Below, piece after piece: positions 1 to 11,734 of a stretch of DNA of 64,000 nt (positions within the stretch are counted from its first letter, which is position 1; the number at the start of each line of letters is the position of its first letter). Origin of the DNA: Mesorhabditis belari (lineage: Eukaryota; Nematoda; Chromadorea; Rhabditida; Rhabditidae); the NCBI GenBank assembly GCA_958450365.1, contig CAUEEP010000428.1:62001-126000 (forward strand), given 5' to 3'. Made by a program: the position numbers and the translations under genes. Under the pieces are notes generated by a model that searched no databases, was not told the DNA's origin, and saw only the letters and a program-made list of their open reading frames with translations.

Positions 1-92
1 GATTAAGTATAGAGAAAAAGAAAAGAAATTGAGAGAACTAGAGATGACAGGAGATTGCAACGTTCGAGAGATCTTATAGATAACGATTAGAG

Positions 93-539
93 TGTGTTCC
101 GTGCAGACAACGCGTTTTCTAAAAAGCGCGCGCCAAGGATAAGCTACTGGCTCTCGAGCTTTGCCAGCGCTTGAACTTGCCACTTGGGTTTGCTCTCACA
201 AGTGAAGAATGATTAGATCCCATGGACTTTTCCGATGATCATTTGATGCAGAATTTTACGCTGATTCCAATGATGTAAAAATTAGCTGCTGAAATGGTGA
301 TCACCGCCAAACTAGCATACAATTTACAAGTTTTGAGCCTCTCCTTTTAAGCCGATTTTTTAGAGCGCTTTTTATGAACTCGAAAATCTAATCAAATGCC
401 CGGTTGGTCCGTACTAGAGTGTGTTCCTTGCAGATAACGCGTTTTCTAAAAAGCGCCTCAGATCTAAACCAGGGTTAGCTCAGGGTCAGACCAGGCCTCA
501 GATCTAAACCAGGGTTAGCTCAGGGTCAAGCCAAGACTA
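93..539. repeat. Duplicated block and 2-copy tandem repeat
   Basis: A block of about 40 bp ending in ttttctaaaaagcgc occurs at about 93-128 and again at about 418-457. It is followed by two tandem copies of a unit of about 36 bp (cctcagatctaaaccagggt...) at 469-539. No coding signal is seen between 1 and 900. Confidence 0.8.
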
Positions 540-898
540 GGGCCTGATCAGGGTACAGAAAAATCAGGATCAGCATTCAATCTGCACTCAATCCTTAACG
601 GCACTCAATCATTAATCGATTTTTATAGTAAAGGGGAAATCATTCAGCTTCCTAGCCACAAAGGATAAGCTACCGTAACTTTGCTTTGCATCAGCAAATT
701 CAGGAGGAATGAAGAATATCATCCTCATGAATGGACAACCTACACTAGAATATCATTCCTCATATTCTCCGGACGTTGCCCCTTCTTTATCTATCTTAAA
801 AAGTGGAACAAAAAGTCGGGAGGTTGCTCTATGCTCTATGAAAATAAATGAAATTCAAAATCTCTTTTTTATGGAACAATACAAAGAAAGCAGAATCT

Positions 899-1075
899 TT
901 TAACTAACATCGTAGCCAACCGGATAGGAGTCTTGTCTCCTATTCGGGGGTCAAGGGTTCGATCCCAGCGCCTAGAAAGATTGATTCTTTTTCTCATTAT
1001 GGGTTTTTTTTTCTTAACAACATTTGGATAATAGGGGTAACTAGGGATTAAAATCTCCTCCGTTTTGTTGCAATG
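899..1075 (+). repeat. tRNA-derived SINE, family 1 (copy 1)
   Basis: The head has a tRNA-like B box (ggttcgatccc) after an A-box-like tagccaaccgg. The tail contains acaacatttgg-ataataggggtaa. The same head and tail order recurs at 34565-34735. The acceptor stem does not pair as in a functional tRNA, so this reads as a dispersed tRNA-derived element. Confidence 0.65.
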
Positions 1076-1284
1076 CAATCCGTGGCGAATAAATATACCT
1101 TTTTTAATATTTGTTGTATAAAAGGATAGTCTATACAGGGGTTTACCGAGTTTTATTTACTTTTAAACCAATAAAAACTTGATTCAAATTCGGCTATCAT
1201 CATTTTCAGCTATTAAGCTTTCCAGAAAGTCTTTTCATTCCTTTTCGTTCTTCCGTTTAAAACGAATAAATGCACCAATTGAAC

Positions 1285-1552
1285 TACCGTAAATACTGTA
1301 ATAGTACCCCACCCCCTCGTACAGTCGCGTAGTCGCAAAAGTTTTTTAGTATTTCATTTTTTTCAAAGCGCCCGTACTTTCAAAAAATTCGTCTTTGGTA
1401 TCAAAAAATAGCTGAGATTCAGGGCTATTTTTTGATACCTAAACGAGCATTGTAGCATAAACCAGTGTCGAGAAAAACTCGTTCAAAGCTAGACTACGCA
1501 ACACTTCACACTGTCATTATGGGGTGGGGTCCATATTACAGTATTTACGGTA
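1285..1552. mobile_element. MITE family A, copy 1
   Basis: Terminal inverted repeats are taccgtaaatactgtaatag and its complement. The interior is a palindrome around ggtatcaaaaaatagctga. Two more copies lie at 14645-14909 and 43556-43815. There is no ORF, so it is non-autonomous. Confidence 0.85.
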
Positions 1553-1554
1553 CG

Positions 1555-2165
1555 ATTTTTTTCATTAGAAAATGCAATTAGTTCTCTGCAAAATCGCATT
1601 AAAACGGGTTTAAAATGGCTTATTTCTGGATTTTTTTGGAGAATAAAGTCGGATAGTCAATTCAATTCGATTTTGATCCTTAATCCTTCTATTAGAAACT
1701 GTTCTCTATTTCGCAGATAATTGACGAAAAATTGACGAATTGACGAGCCACTGTGCCCTCCAGAACTCAAGAATATTCTATTTTCAAGGCCTGGGCTTTC
1801 AAGGGCTCTTTTTTGAAGCATAAAGTCGGATAGTCAAAAATGCGGCTCGATGATTCAGTTTAGACACTTTGATCCAAAGAAACCTATCTTTGTGTCAATA
1901 GATAAAAGGTAGAGCATAAAAAGTTTTGTATATAGCCAAATTTTCAGAGAAATTCATTCAGCCAATCTCTTTGTAGAGTTTTTGAAAGATTTTTTGCGAA
2001 AAACCCGAAAAACACTCTCGAATTTGCTTGAAAGTGAACCCAAATTGACTTAAAAAGGTCGAAAATTCAACAATAAACACTTTTTATTTAGAGAAAACCT
2101 AAGCTTAAGCTTTTTTTATTTAGAGCAAATTGGTGAATTTCTTATTTTTCAACGAAAGTATGAAT
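1555..2165 (+). repeat. Dispersed repeat family B, copy 1
   Basis: This stretch shares many blocks, in inverted orientation, with 29800-30430. Shared blocks include the run around aagcttaagcttttttta, the 'gaagcataaagtcggatagtc' block, and a segment about a 'simple' life-size reading of bases near caaagaaacctatctttg. It has no ORF. Confidence 0.7.
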
Positions 2166-2204
2166 AGAAAAGAATGAACTTTTTGCACAGGTTATTAGAA
2201 TAAT

Positions 2205-2730
2205 TATAACAAGAATTTGACTAGTATAACAAAATAAAACAAAATAGATCCAACAATTGTACAATTGGCGGCCTTTTTCTGGTGAGAAATCGGTTGTGGT
2301 TGAGTGAAGAAAGAGTCGAAAGCGGTGGAGTTGATTGGACCTTCGAATTAGAATAGTTATAACAAGAATTTGACTAGTATAACAAAATAAAACAAAATAG
2401 ATCTAACAATTGTACAATTGGAGGCCTTTTTCTGATGAGAAATCGGTTGTGGTTGAGTTTCGCAGATAATTGACGAAAAATTGACGAATTGACGAGCCAC
2501 TGTGCCCTCCAGAACTCAAGAATATTCTAAGAAAGAGTCGAAAGCGGTGGAGTCGATTGGACCTTCGAATTAGAATAATTATAACAAGAATTTGACTAGT
2601 ATAACAAAATAAAACAAAATAGATCCAACAATTGTACAATTAGAGGCCTTTTTCTGATGAGAAATCGGTTGCGGTTGAGTGGAGAAAGAGTCGAAAGTGG
2701 TGGAGTCGATTGGACCTTCAGTCGATTGGG
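2205..2730. repeat. Long tandem repeat, 3 units, one interrupted
   Basis: Three units of about 145 bp each start near tataacaagaatttgactag and run to ttggaccttc. The middle unit is longer because it holds an insert of about 70 bp at about 2459-2530. The insert is nearly identical to 1703-1773 (cgcagataattgacgaaaaa...). Confidence 0.8.
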
Positions 2731-2785
2731 CAGAAGATGCAGATGATGAAGTGGTCGCTAAAAAGCTGTAAAAAGTAAAAAGAAA

Positions 2786-5700
2786 TCATCTCCAACTATC
2801 AGATTTATCCAGAATAGATTGTGGCCATTGAACGAATGGAAAAAGGCTTTGAAGTGATGAATTGAAATTGCGAATTGATGTTGCAGCGGCAGCGGGATTT
2901 TGATTGCAGAAGTTTTCCGCGCAAAGTATCATGTAGAATTTGGGAGTGATTTGAATCCTCCCAACCTTAATTCGAGAAGTGTTTAGGGTTAGATTTGTAA
3001 TCTTGTAACAGTGTGCCGAATCTTCGACACCAAATTCAAATTTCGGAGAAGAAACAATCAATTAGCAATTGCCAATTTTCGTGTAGAGCATTTAGCTCGT
3101 TTATTGGCTATAAAAGACGTATAAAAGACATATAACGATCGTATAAAAAAACTTTTGGTAAAACTCTTGTTTAGTACGAGAAAAATGACGGCAAAGTGAG
3201 AGCACAAAGACTGCCACACCCAAAGACGGCACGTCGTTGTTTGTATTGTCATGTACAGTCGGTGCTCTCATTTTGCGGCCATTTTTCTCGTAAACAATTA
3301 CCTTTTGTATTGCTTCGTGTAGAGCATTTAGCTCGTTTATTGACTAAATGCTCTAGACAAAAATTGGCAATACAAAAGGTATTGCTTATTGATAAGGTAT
3401 TGATTGTTTCGATATCTTTAACGTTGTTTGCTTTATTGTCTTTGTTGTATCTCTTTTTTTCATTCATATAAAGGAGATACACTTCTTGTAAAGTGTGAAA
3501 AGTTTCTTGAAAGCTTTCTTTTTTCTTTAAGAACACTAAGAAAAGAGATAACGCTAAAGCTGGATTTAAAGACTGTTAAAGACTGTTCTATGATCTCTTT
3601 TTCATTCATTTGATGGAGATACACTTCTTGTAAAGTGTGAAAAGTTTCTTGAAAGCTTTCTTTTTTCTTTAAGAAGATTAAGAAAAGAGATAACTGTCAG
3701 CTCTGATATTTTAGTTACTATTGTTACTATTGAATAATTTGTCTATTCTTATGCAAATGTGTCCTCCCCTGTGCTTATCCCTTTTATTGCCGAGAAGGGG
3801 TAATCCTTGGGATTGCCTAGGAGGACAAGTGAGACTCTCATTTGGACGCCTAAGCCTAAGCCTAGGAGGACAAGTGAGGAGCCTAGAAGGACAGTGAGGA
3901 GCCTAGAAGGACAGTGAGGAGCCTAGGAGGACAAGTGAGGAGCCTAGAAGGACAGTGAGGAGCCTAGAAGGACAGTGAGGAGCCTAGGAGGACAAGTGAG
4001 ACTCTCATTTGGAGTCCCCCCGTCCCCTTACACTTATTTGTAATCTATTCGTCTTATTGTACTACTACGACTTTGAGAGCTGCAAAAGCATCGTTTTCTT
4101 CAAGCGGGCGCGTACAAAAACTATTTAGTTGGAAACTTAGCGCGCTAGATGTTTTTCAAGCTGTGCAAGTTATCCGGAAACGATAGAACCAGCGAATTCT
4201 TCAAAATGGCTGCATCACTTGGAGTCCCCCCTTCCCCTTACACTTATTTGTAATCTATTCGTCTTATTATACTACTGTAAATGAAGATACATATCTATGC
4301 AACTGCAGTACAGGTCGGTCATTTCACAGGGACTCCCCTCTAATACGTTGAAAGAGTTGAGTTGGGTTGTCGGGGTGTTAGAGATGGCGGGATATCAAAA
4401 GGGATCCACTCTCTTTAACTTAACCCAAATTCTAGTCCACATTTATACCTAGGAAGGAAAATAACGCTAAAGCTAGATTTAAAGACTGTTAAAGACTGTT
4501 AAAGACTGTTCTATGATCTCTTTTTCATTCATTTGATGGAGACACACTTCTTGTATCTCTCCTTCAATTGAATAAAACTATTATTTTCAAGTTGTTTGGT
4601 CAGATGATTGCACGTGAATTTTGGGAAAAAGTTTGTTGATTTTGATCAGATATCACGATCAAAGCATCTCCGCATCTTAAGGAGAAAGCACCTCCGCTCG
4701 ATTGGAGAGGAAACAATCCTTTGGAAAAGATTGGAGAGGAAACAATCCTCGTGCAAACAACCAATTTTATTCATTATAAACAGTGTCTTGTTACCTCGAT
4801 CCGTCCTTGTGCTTTACTCGAATCTTGCCAAAAACATCCCAAAAGGTAAGCCATTTCCTGTAAAATCACAATAAAAGACAAAATAAAAGACATTTTTAAC
4901 TCACTTCCGAGAAATAGATTAAAAAACAAGCCTGTGCCCTGCAATTGATCGTATCTAGATTTTAAATTGATTAGAAATTGGTTGAGAGGTTGTACTCCCG
5001 CCACTGTTTAAACTCGAATAGCATTCGACGGTTTGTTGATTGAGAAGTGATGTTAATGAGGTCACATTGTTACAGTAGTCCTAGAATTGATACAGTAGTC
5101 CTAGAATTGTTACAGTAATCCTAGACATGATACAGTAATCCTAGAATTGATACAGGAATCCTAGAATTGATGCAGTAATCCTAGAATTGATACAGGAATC
5201 CTAGAATTGATACAGTAATCTTGTTACAATGATACAGTACTCCTGTTACAGTAATCTTTACCCAATCACAATGCATTAGGACGCTGATGTCATATTGCGA
5301 GATTTGCCAAGCATATAGACCTCCATTGTAAATTCTAGAATCACAGAATTATTTAGAAGTCTAGAAATCTAAAATTGCAATTAGAATTCTAGAAATCCTA
5401 TAATTCTACAATTCTACAATTCTAGAATTACAAATAGAACTCTAGAAAATTCTAGAACCGTAGAATTATGCAGTGAGCTCACGGAAAGAATTGCCGATTC
5501 GAGATCAAATCCTCAAGCATGAACAATGACTCCTTGTATGTCATAGGAATGATTTCACCCGTCCATTTAGCTGATGACCATGAACCATCACGAACGGGGA
5601 TCTAAACTATTCAATAACTGAAGTTAAATATTGAATCGAGCTCACCGTGGCACTTCCTGTTAATGAACAAGCTTTCGATGTAACTTCGGTGGTACCGTTG

Positions 5701-8700
5701 GCCCCAACAATTGTGAGGCCTTTACTCGATTGAGTAAGCTGAAATGTTTGAAATTAATTAGCAAATGACTGACTTCTATTGCTGGTTGCCTATTAATGAC
5801 TGGAATTGACTAACTACTATTGCTATTGCCAACAATTATAGCGCCCCACTTCAAACAGCCTAGTTTGATGAGTTTTGGTGACATTTCTCAAGAATTTTTG
5901 CACTTAAACTGCGTCGAACATTTGAAATCTCATTTATTAACATAATAAATTCAATCTCATCATTATGATTTTAACAAGATTGCTCTCAAAAATCTCATAA
6001 AAGCAATACTTGGCTCTCAACTTTGAAAGGCTATATAAAAAAGTTGAAAGCTTAAATCGATTAGATAATTGGTACGGTTTTAAGAGATATACTTAAGATT
6101 TATCTCCAGAAAAATCAGAATGATTCGCTTAATTTTGACCAATCTAGGCTCTATAATTGTTGACCACTCTGTAAGCTGTTCAGGAAGTCTTTCCGTTCCA
6201 GGCCAGGCTTCTAGGCCAGGCTTCTAGGCCAGGCTTCTAGGCCAGGCTTCTAGGCCAGGCTTCTAGGCCAGGCTTCTAGGCCAGGCTTCTAGGCCAGGCT
6301 TCTAGGCCAGGCTTCTAGGCCAGGCTTCTAGGCCAGGCTTCTAGGCCAGGCTTCTAGGCCAGGCTTCTAGGCCAGGCTTCTAGGCCAGGCTTCTAGGCCA
6401 GGCTTCTAGGCCAGGCTTCTAGGCCAGGCTTCTAGGCCAGGCTTCTAGGCCAGGCTTCTAGGCCAGGCTTCTAGGCCAGGCTTCTAGGCCAGGCTTCTAG
6501 GCCAGGCTTCTAGGCCAGGCTTCTAGGCCAGGCTTCTAGGCCAGGCTTCTAGGCCAGGCTTCCAATACGGTTCCTTTTTTGATCTAATATTGATCCAATA
6601 CGGTTCCAATACGGTTCCTTTTTACGGGCCAGGCTTCCAGGCCAGGCTTCCAAGCCAGCCAGACTAGTCCAGTACTTTATGAGCTCTTCAAACTCACCTG
6701 ATACTTGAGACATTTAACTGACTTCACCAAATACTTCACCGGCAACCGATTATCTCCAAATTTGACCATTTCCTCACTAGTCGTTAGCAAAAATTCATTT
6801 TCGTTGCACATAGCTGTGTGACTGAACAGAATGATTGAAATTCGCAAAAAATCATTCTTTCATCCAACTTGCATAGGCAAAAGTATGTGTAATCGATAGA
6901 GAAACTCGTTCTTTTCATTGTGACATTGTTCTCTTCAAAATAACAACCAGGAATATAATATTTCATTCCATTTACACAGCCATGAATCGTCAAATTGTCG
7001 ACACTTCGGTAGAAAGCAAAGCAAAGATCACCAGCACAGATGTCATTGCTAAAATTGTGAAAATCATAAAAGAGGACTCTTTAAAGCTGTTTAAAGCTCG
7101 AATTCCGTCGTTCATCCTCCCGTAATCTAAAGAAATATAGACAAACTACCGTAATCTAAGTATTAGAAGTTAAGGCACTGGTTTATCTATTTTATAGACT
7201 GAATTGTTTTGTTGTTGTTTGACTGTTTGACTGTTTGACATTGCTTGACTTTAGACTAACCCAGGTCTAGCTCTAAAGCCTTCCTAGGAATGCAAGGACT
7301 TTTCTCTAAACACCTAGTGCACTTTAGTTTCCATTTAAATGTTCGATTTTAATATAAACTTGTAAGGAATAGGTGCAAATTGTATAAACAATAAAAGAAA
7401 GAAAAAAAACATAATGCAATCAGCTCCAAAATGCTAGAGCTTCAAAGAAGAGCTTCAAAAGAAAAACAAAAACAAAAAGCTGCAGTGGAGAGCGAACCCT
7501 GACCCTATGGACGGAAAGCCAACGTGCTAACCACTAGGCCACCAAGCCATATTTCCTAGGCTAAAAAGGGGCTTTTTAAAGCATTCCTTTGGTGCCAATT
7601 GCTGGTGCAAGCTTGTATATGTCAACTAACGCTAACGAAATTCAGCCGCTAACGAATGAGGGTATTTCCGGGCATCCAATCAAAAAGTCACCCACATAAA
7701 AAATGTTCATAATACATATATTTTATAATAAATTTTTGAAGTTAGCTCATCTGGTTCAGTAGAAAATTTTTTTTGAGCCCCCAAAGTTTAGATTCAAAAA
7801 TGCCCTGAAATGGCTATAAAAAAATTTCTACTCAGCCAAAAAACTTGCCTAATAGCTCATTTTGTAGCCAATTTGATGTAGTTTCTTAAAGTAAAGCTAC
7901 ATTGAACATTTGTTTTTCAAAGCTAGGAGAAAGAGGGTGAGGAACGACTTCAGTTGAACTCGGTCGCTGTTTTCACATTTGAGAATTGCCCTGAATTTGT
8001 TCCTCGCCCTCTTTCTCCTACTTTCAACGAAAAATAGTTTTAGATGGCTTTACTTTAAGAAACTACATCAAATTGGCTACAAAATGAGCTATTAGGCAAG
8101 TTTTTTGGCTGAGTAGAAATTTTTTATAGCCATTTCAGGGCATTTTTGAATCTAAACTTTGGGGGCTCAAAAAAAATTTTCTACTGAACCAAATGAGCTA
8201 ATTTCAAAAATTTATTATAAAATATATGTATTATGAACATTTTTTATGTGGGTGACTTTTTGATTGGATGCCCGGAAATACCCTCATTCGTTAGCGGCTG
8301 AATTTCGTTAGCGGCTAGGACATCTAAACTATCCTGGCTTTTCCTTAAAGGGGGTATTAATCGCGGCCGGGTGACGATTAAAATTTTTTTACGGCAACCA
8401 CCTGTTTTTTTATTTTAATATCGCTGATTTTATTATAAAAAGAATAAAAATCACCCGGCTAGAGTGATTTGATGGGTTTACAAATTTTTGGAGATGCTGC
8501 AAGGCTTGGAGGAAAACAAGATCGTCACTCATCAGACACCTCAGCACAGTCTAGATCGATTGAGTTTTAGTTGCAGATAAATTTAAAAACAAAATAAAAA
8601 GCACAAAAAGTAATAAAAATAAATTGTTAATCTATAATTCTTCCTCTTGCTCACTTTCATCTTCGCTCAAGTACAGCAGTTCGGCTCAAGTACAGCAGTA

Positions 8701-9348
8701 CAAATCGGCTTCCTATCTTATCAATTTCCAGCGCATCTTCACCAAAAGTGACTGGATCTCCTCCATCGTAGGACGTCTTCAGCGCTTTGATTGACACAAT
8801 TAGATCTTTTTTCATTTGTGGTCGCTTATGGTTTTAGTTTTCTCAAATAGGTGCCTTTTAGCTGAGGTGTCTGATGAGTGACGATCTTGTTTTCCTCCAA
8901 GCCTTGCAGTGTCTCCAAAAATTTGTAAACCCATCAAATCACTCTAGCCGGGTGATTTTTATTCTTTTTATAATAAAATCAGCGATATTAAAACAAAAAA
9001 ACAGGTGGTTGCCGTAAAAAAATTTTTATCGTCACCCGGCCGCGATTAATACCCCCCTTTAAGTAAAGAGAAATAGATTTGGTTACGGATTACGGTAGTT
9101 TACATTGGTTACGGAAGACTAAAGACTAACTAAAGATAAGGTTACGGTAGTTTACATTGATTACGGATAACTAAAGACAAGATTACGGTAGTTTTTGGAA
9201 AGCTTACAATCTTTTAGAAAATTTTAGAAACTCACGATGATTTCGCTTTCTTTGGCGTCTTTTCCACATATGGTGAATGCAAATATTGCACACAATTAAT
9301 TGATTGACTAATTTTAGCCAAAATTAAAATCAATACTATAAAAAACAT
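2786..9348 (-). CDS. Secreted protein with three Ly-6/ET-module-like Cys-rich domains (left copy)
   Basis: Ten exons join in phase: 9236-9348, 6873-7048, 6698-6813, 5646-5738, 5483-5601, 5262-5334, 4996-5080, 4905-4954, 4795-4857, 2786-2965 (about 355 aa). The first exon encodes a signal peptide (MFFIVLILILAKISQSINC). Three repeated modules follow. Module 1 runs from CVQY through CAGDLC and PGCYF to CNEN. Module 2 runs from KCLKYQ to HCDW-DYCNN across a splice. Module 3 runs from ECYSS through CRAQAC and GCFWQD to LCAENFCNQN. The C-x4-CN ending and the GC motif fit nematode ET-module/Ly-6-like extracellular domains; this family call is from memory. The exon 2/3 junction needs a GC donor, because GT would break frame. 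The last exon lies 1.8 kb away across repeats. It could instead be two genes, with the first ending at a stop at 5181. Exon phases and the matching gene at 12513-18275 favour one gene. Confidence 0.75.
3060..4600. repeat. Repeat-filled last intron of the left Cys-rich gene
   Basis: Between 2966 and 4794 there is no coding signal. The stretch holds repeated blocks of cgtgtagagcatttagctcg at about 3078, 3318 and inverted, two copies of a block ending ttgaaagctttcttttttct (about 3500 and 3650), and direct repeats of 'cttggagtccccc' with cccttacacttatttg (about 4010 and 4220). Confidence 0.7.
3836..4010. repeat. Minisatellite, gcctagaaggacagtgagga type
   Basis: About seven units of 19-20 bp alternate between gcctaggaggacaagtgag and gcctagaaggacagtgag. 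The repeat starts within a short run of cctaagcctaag, which matches the complement of the TTAGGC-type telomere-like motif. Confidence 0.85.
5081..5261. repeat. Intronic minisatellite whose unit is a splice acceptor
   Basis: About nine units of 20 bp (gatacagtaatcctagaatt on the + strand). On the minus strand, the coding strand here, each unit ends in aattctag, a usable 3' splice site. The array fills the whole intron between exons 5262-5334 and 4996-5080. The downstream exon itself starts with a diverged unit (gactactgtaac). Confidence 0.8.
6195..6562. repeat. 13-bp minisatellite (aggccaggcttct)n
   Basis: About 28 nearly perfect copies of a 13-bp unit lie inside the 959-bp intron (5739-6697) of the left Cys-rich gene. 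A few diverged copies with cca in place of cta follow at about 6627-6655. Confidence 0.97.
7487..7550 (-). repeat. tRNA-like pseudogene or SINE head
   Basis: On the minus strand, an A-box-like tggcctagtgg and a B-box-like ggttcgctctcc are about 45 bp apart. The acceptor stem does not pair, so it is not a working tRNA. Confidence 0.5.
7631..8310. mobile_element. Fold-back element, arms about 315 bp
   Basis: The left arm (7631-about 7945) is the near-perfect reverse complement of the right arm (about 7995-8310), with a loop of about 50 bp. Arm ends read gctaacgaaattcagccgct. There is no ORF. It lies in the first intron of the left Cys-rich gene (7049-9235). Confidence 0.92.
8345..9062. mobile_element. 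TTAA-flanked TIR element, arms about 200 bp
   Basis: Arms at 8345-8544 and 8861-9062 are inverted copies. Both outer ends read ttaaaggggg. A TTAA at each edge is compatible with piggyBac-type insertion, but no transposase is present and the class is inferred. It sits directly beside the 7631-8310 fold-back in the same intron. Confidence 0.88.
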
Positions 9349-9663
9349 TGAATAAAGCAAGACGTTTCCTTTCGTTTCCTATTTTAAGTGACTTTTAGCA
9401 GCCTAGCAATACTCAAAGGTACAGTTTTGCTTAACTGTAAAACAATAAAACTGTAAAACAATAAAATTGTACCTCTCAGATTTGTCTTTCTTGTTTACTT
9501 CTTCTGATCTTTTAGATTTTTGATTAGTTTTGTCGGGACTCATTGTGAGATTTGTTTTTGAAAACAAAGAACATTGAATGTCTTATTTTCAATAGAATTC
9601 AAGTTCTTCTGTTTGTCGATTAGTCTCAATTTGATTGTTTACACGAATTGCTCGAAGAGTTTA

Positions 9664-11652
9664 TCAAAATTGATGTCTAAAAATAATTTTGACGAAAAAG
9701 AGCAAGCAAAAAGAGCATTTATAAGCAAATATAATGCACAGTATGAATAAAATATGAAAATAAATTCTTTTAAGATTTCCCAAATTCCCTCCTTTCTCTG
9801 ATATTTCCTTTTTCCATAAAAGATCTTGATTTGTAAGTAAAGCTTTTGAATAAGGAGTAAATGATTCATAAAATTTACTAGAAGAAAAGTTTTTAATTGA
9901 AAAATTTGTTGTCTTTGGATCCTGATTACAGTAATTCGTTGCACAAACGATTAGATACGATGAAGAGGAGATTGAATAGAAACCAGCCTGAAAAGAGGAG
10001 TTCGATGCCGATCCTTTCATAGAGTTGAGCTTGGGCTTAGGTCGGCGCTGGGATTCGAACCCACGACCTTTCGCTTACCGGGCAAACATCCTATCAATGA
10101 GTTACACTGACACATGTCCAATTCTTGTCAAGATTACAAAGAAACCAGCCTATTTATTAGTATTTTTTTTGGTACAAGTTGCTTGTGTTATCGTACCGGT
10201 TCTCTATTTTGTGGATTCATCATTTTATTCTTTCATTCATTTCATTTCAATTTAGAAATTATTGTTTCCTCTTTTACGGAGACTTTTAGTAGACTAGTAA
10301 TACTCTAAAGCGTTTTAAATATGTTTAAATATTGTCCAAAATCTTTAGAGTTTGTTTTTTGGTTAGTCTTTGGGTGTAGTTGAGGAGATTTGTGAGAAAA
10401 ATTAGTTGTTTGAAGCGAGATAAACCTCGCAGAGTTTTAGCAAGCAAATAACATACAGGGTGCGTCATAATTATTGCAACAAGAGTTCAAAGACCGTTTT
10501 TCAAACAGGAAAACGGAGATGTCATGGGCGTGCAAAGCCAATAACAATCAAAATTGGACCTTTATGCAAGATGGAGCTCCCGCTCACACGAAGAAGACGG
10601 TTCAGAACTGATGTGTGGCCAACTTTCCCTCAGTGATCACCAAGGATGAATGGCCTCCAGGAAGAAGAAGACGGTTCAGGACTGGTGTGTGGCCAACTTT
10701 CCCTCAGTGATCACCAAGGATGAATGGCCTCTAAACTCACCGGATCTCAATGTGATGGACTTTTCCATTTGGGCAATCTTAGAGGCTAATGTCTGCTCTC
10801 GAAAACACACAAGTTTGGATTCTTTGAAGAAGTCTTTGACCAAAGAATGGAAGGCGACTCCTCAAGATGACATTCGGGCCGCAGTGGAGGCAAATCCGAA
10901 CCGATTAAGGGCTGTTATCAAGGCAAAAGGCGGTCATATCGAATGTTCTCTTGTTTCCTTATTTGTTACTGTTAAATAAAGCTATTTCTGTTTAAAAATC
11001 TTCTTCCAGTGAAACCTCTTGGTGGTCTAGAGTAGAGTAGCAATGCCTTAAGTATCTTGTTGCAATAATTATGACGCACCCTGTAGAGTATTTCAATAGA
11101 AAGAGATCAAATGAGAAACAGGAAGGAAAAATGTGCTCTTCTTCTTGCAAGGGCCGCAAATGATGAGCATCTGATGACGCTTTTTACCGACGAAAAATTA
11201 TTCTAGTAGTTGAGGAGCTAAGTAGTAGGCAAGTAGGTAGATAAAGTAGTTCAGCTTTAATACAACTTTTCTCTATGTTCTTATACATGAGTATACAAAA
11301 CAAATTCTACTTTTCTTTAGTCAAATTTAATGAGGATTCTTTTAAAAGCAATTACAAGTCGATACAATCCCCATATCACGGGTTATAGACCGTTCAAGTT
11401 GATCAACTTTGTGCAAAAAAACTCAGATGTTTCGAATCGAGATAAATCACGCAGAGTTTTAGCAAGTGAATATAAGGGAGTATTTGAAAGAAAGAGATCA
11501 TTCACCTCGATTCTTCCCTCCGAATGAGTGTAATCTTGCCAGAAACATCCACTGATAAAGGAGTTATTCTGGAAATTGCTATTAGTTTGGCAAGAAAGTT
11601 TGTAGAAAAAGTTTGCACAATGATTTCTCAAAAAGCAAGCCATTAATTCTTT
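9664..11652 (-). CDS. Single-module Cys-rich paralog, 5' part missing
   Basis: Two exons join in phase: 11506-11652 and 9664-9987. The first gives KELMACFLRNHC ... SGCFWQD ... EGRIE and ends at the same residue as the corresponding exon of both three-module genes. The second gives AGFYSISS ... VCATNYCNQD, then a tail with FTPY and LLW like its relatives, then an unusual hydrophobic end. It matches only the third module. I found no signal peptide or upstream modules, and the first module cysteine is replaced by Lys. The 1.5-kb intron holds a tRNA-like element and a mariner-type element. It may be a partial duplicate or a pseudogene. Confidence 0.6.
10040..10115 (-). repeat. tRNA-like element
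   Basis: The minus strand reads as a tRNA-like sequence with a strong B box (gggttcgaatccc) and a 7-base loop ccggtaa. The 5' acceptor half does not pair with the 3' end. A related sequence, sharing ccggtaagcgaaagg, lies at 51215-51290, which suggests a SINE family. Confidence 0.55.
10456..11083 (+). mobile_element. Degenerate Tc1/mariner-type element
   Basis: Inverted termini cagggtgcgtcataattatt are flanked by TA. The interior encodes the C-terminal part of a transposase in the + direction (SPDLNVMDFSIW, then a Lys-rich end). The N-terminal half is missing. A segment of about 85 bp covering the TKKTVQ..CVANFPSV region is present twice in tandem at 10590-10720, and the first copy has a stop codon. 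It cannot be autonomous. Confidence 0.9.
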
Positions 11653-11734
11653 CTAAACTTTTTTCTTTGATAAACTTGACTATATTTTAAAAAGTATTTG
11701 ACAAATAATCAGAGATTTCTTCAGCTAAAGTGAC

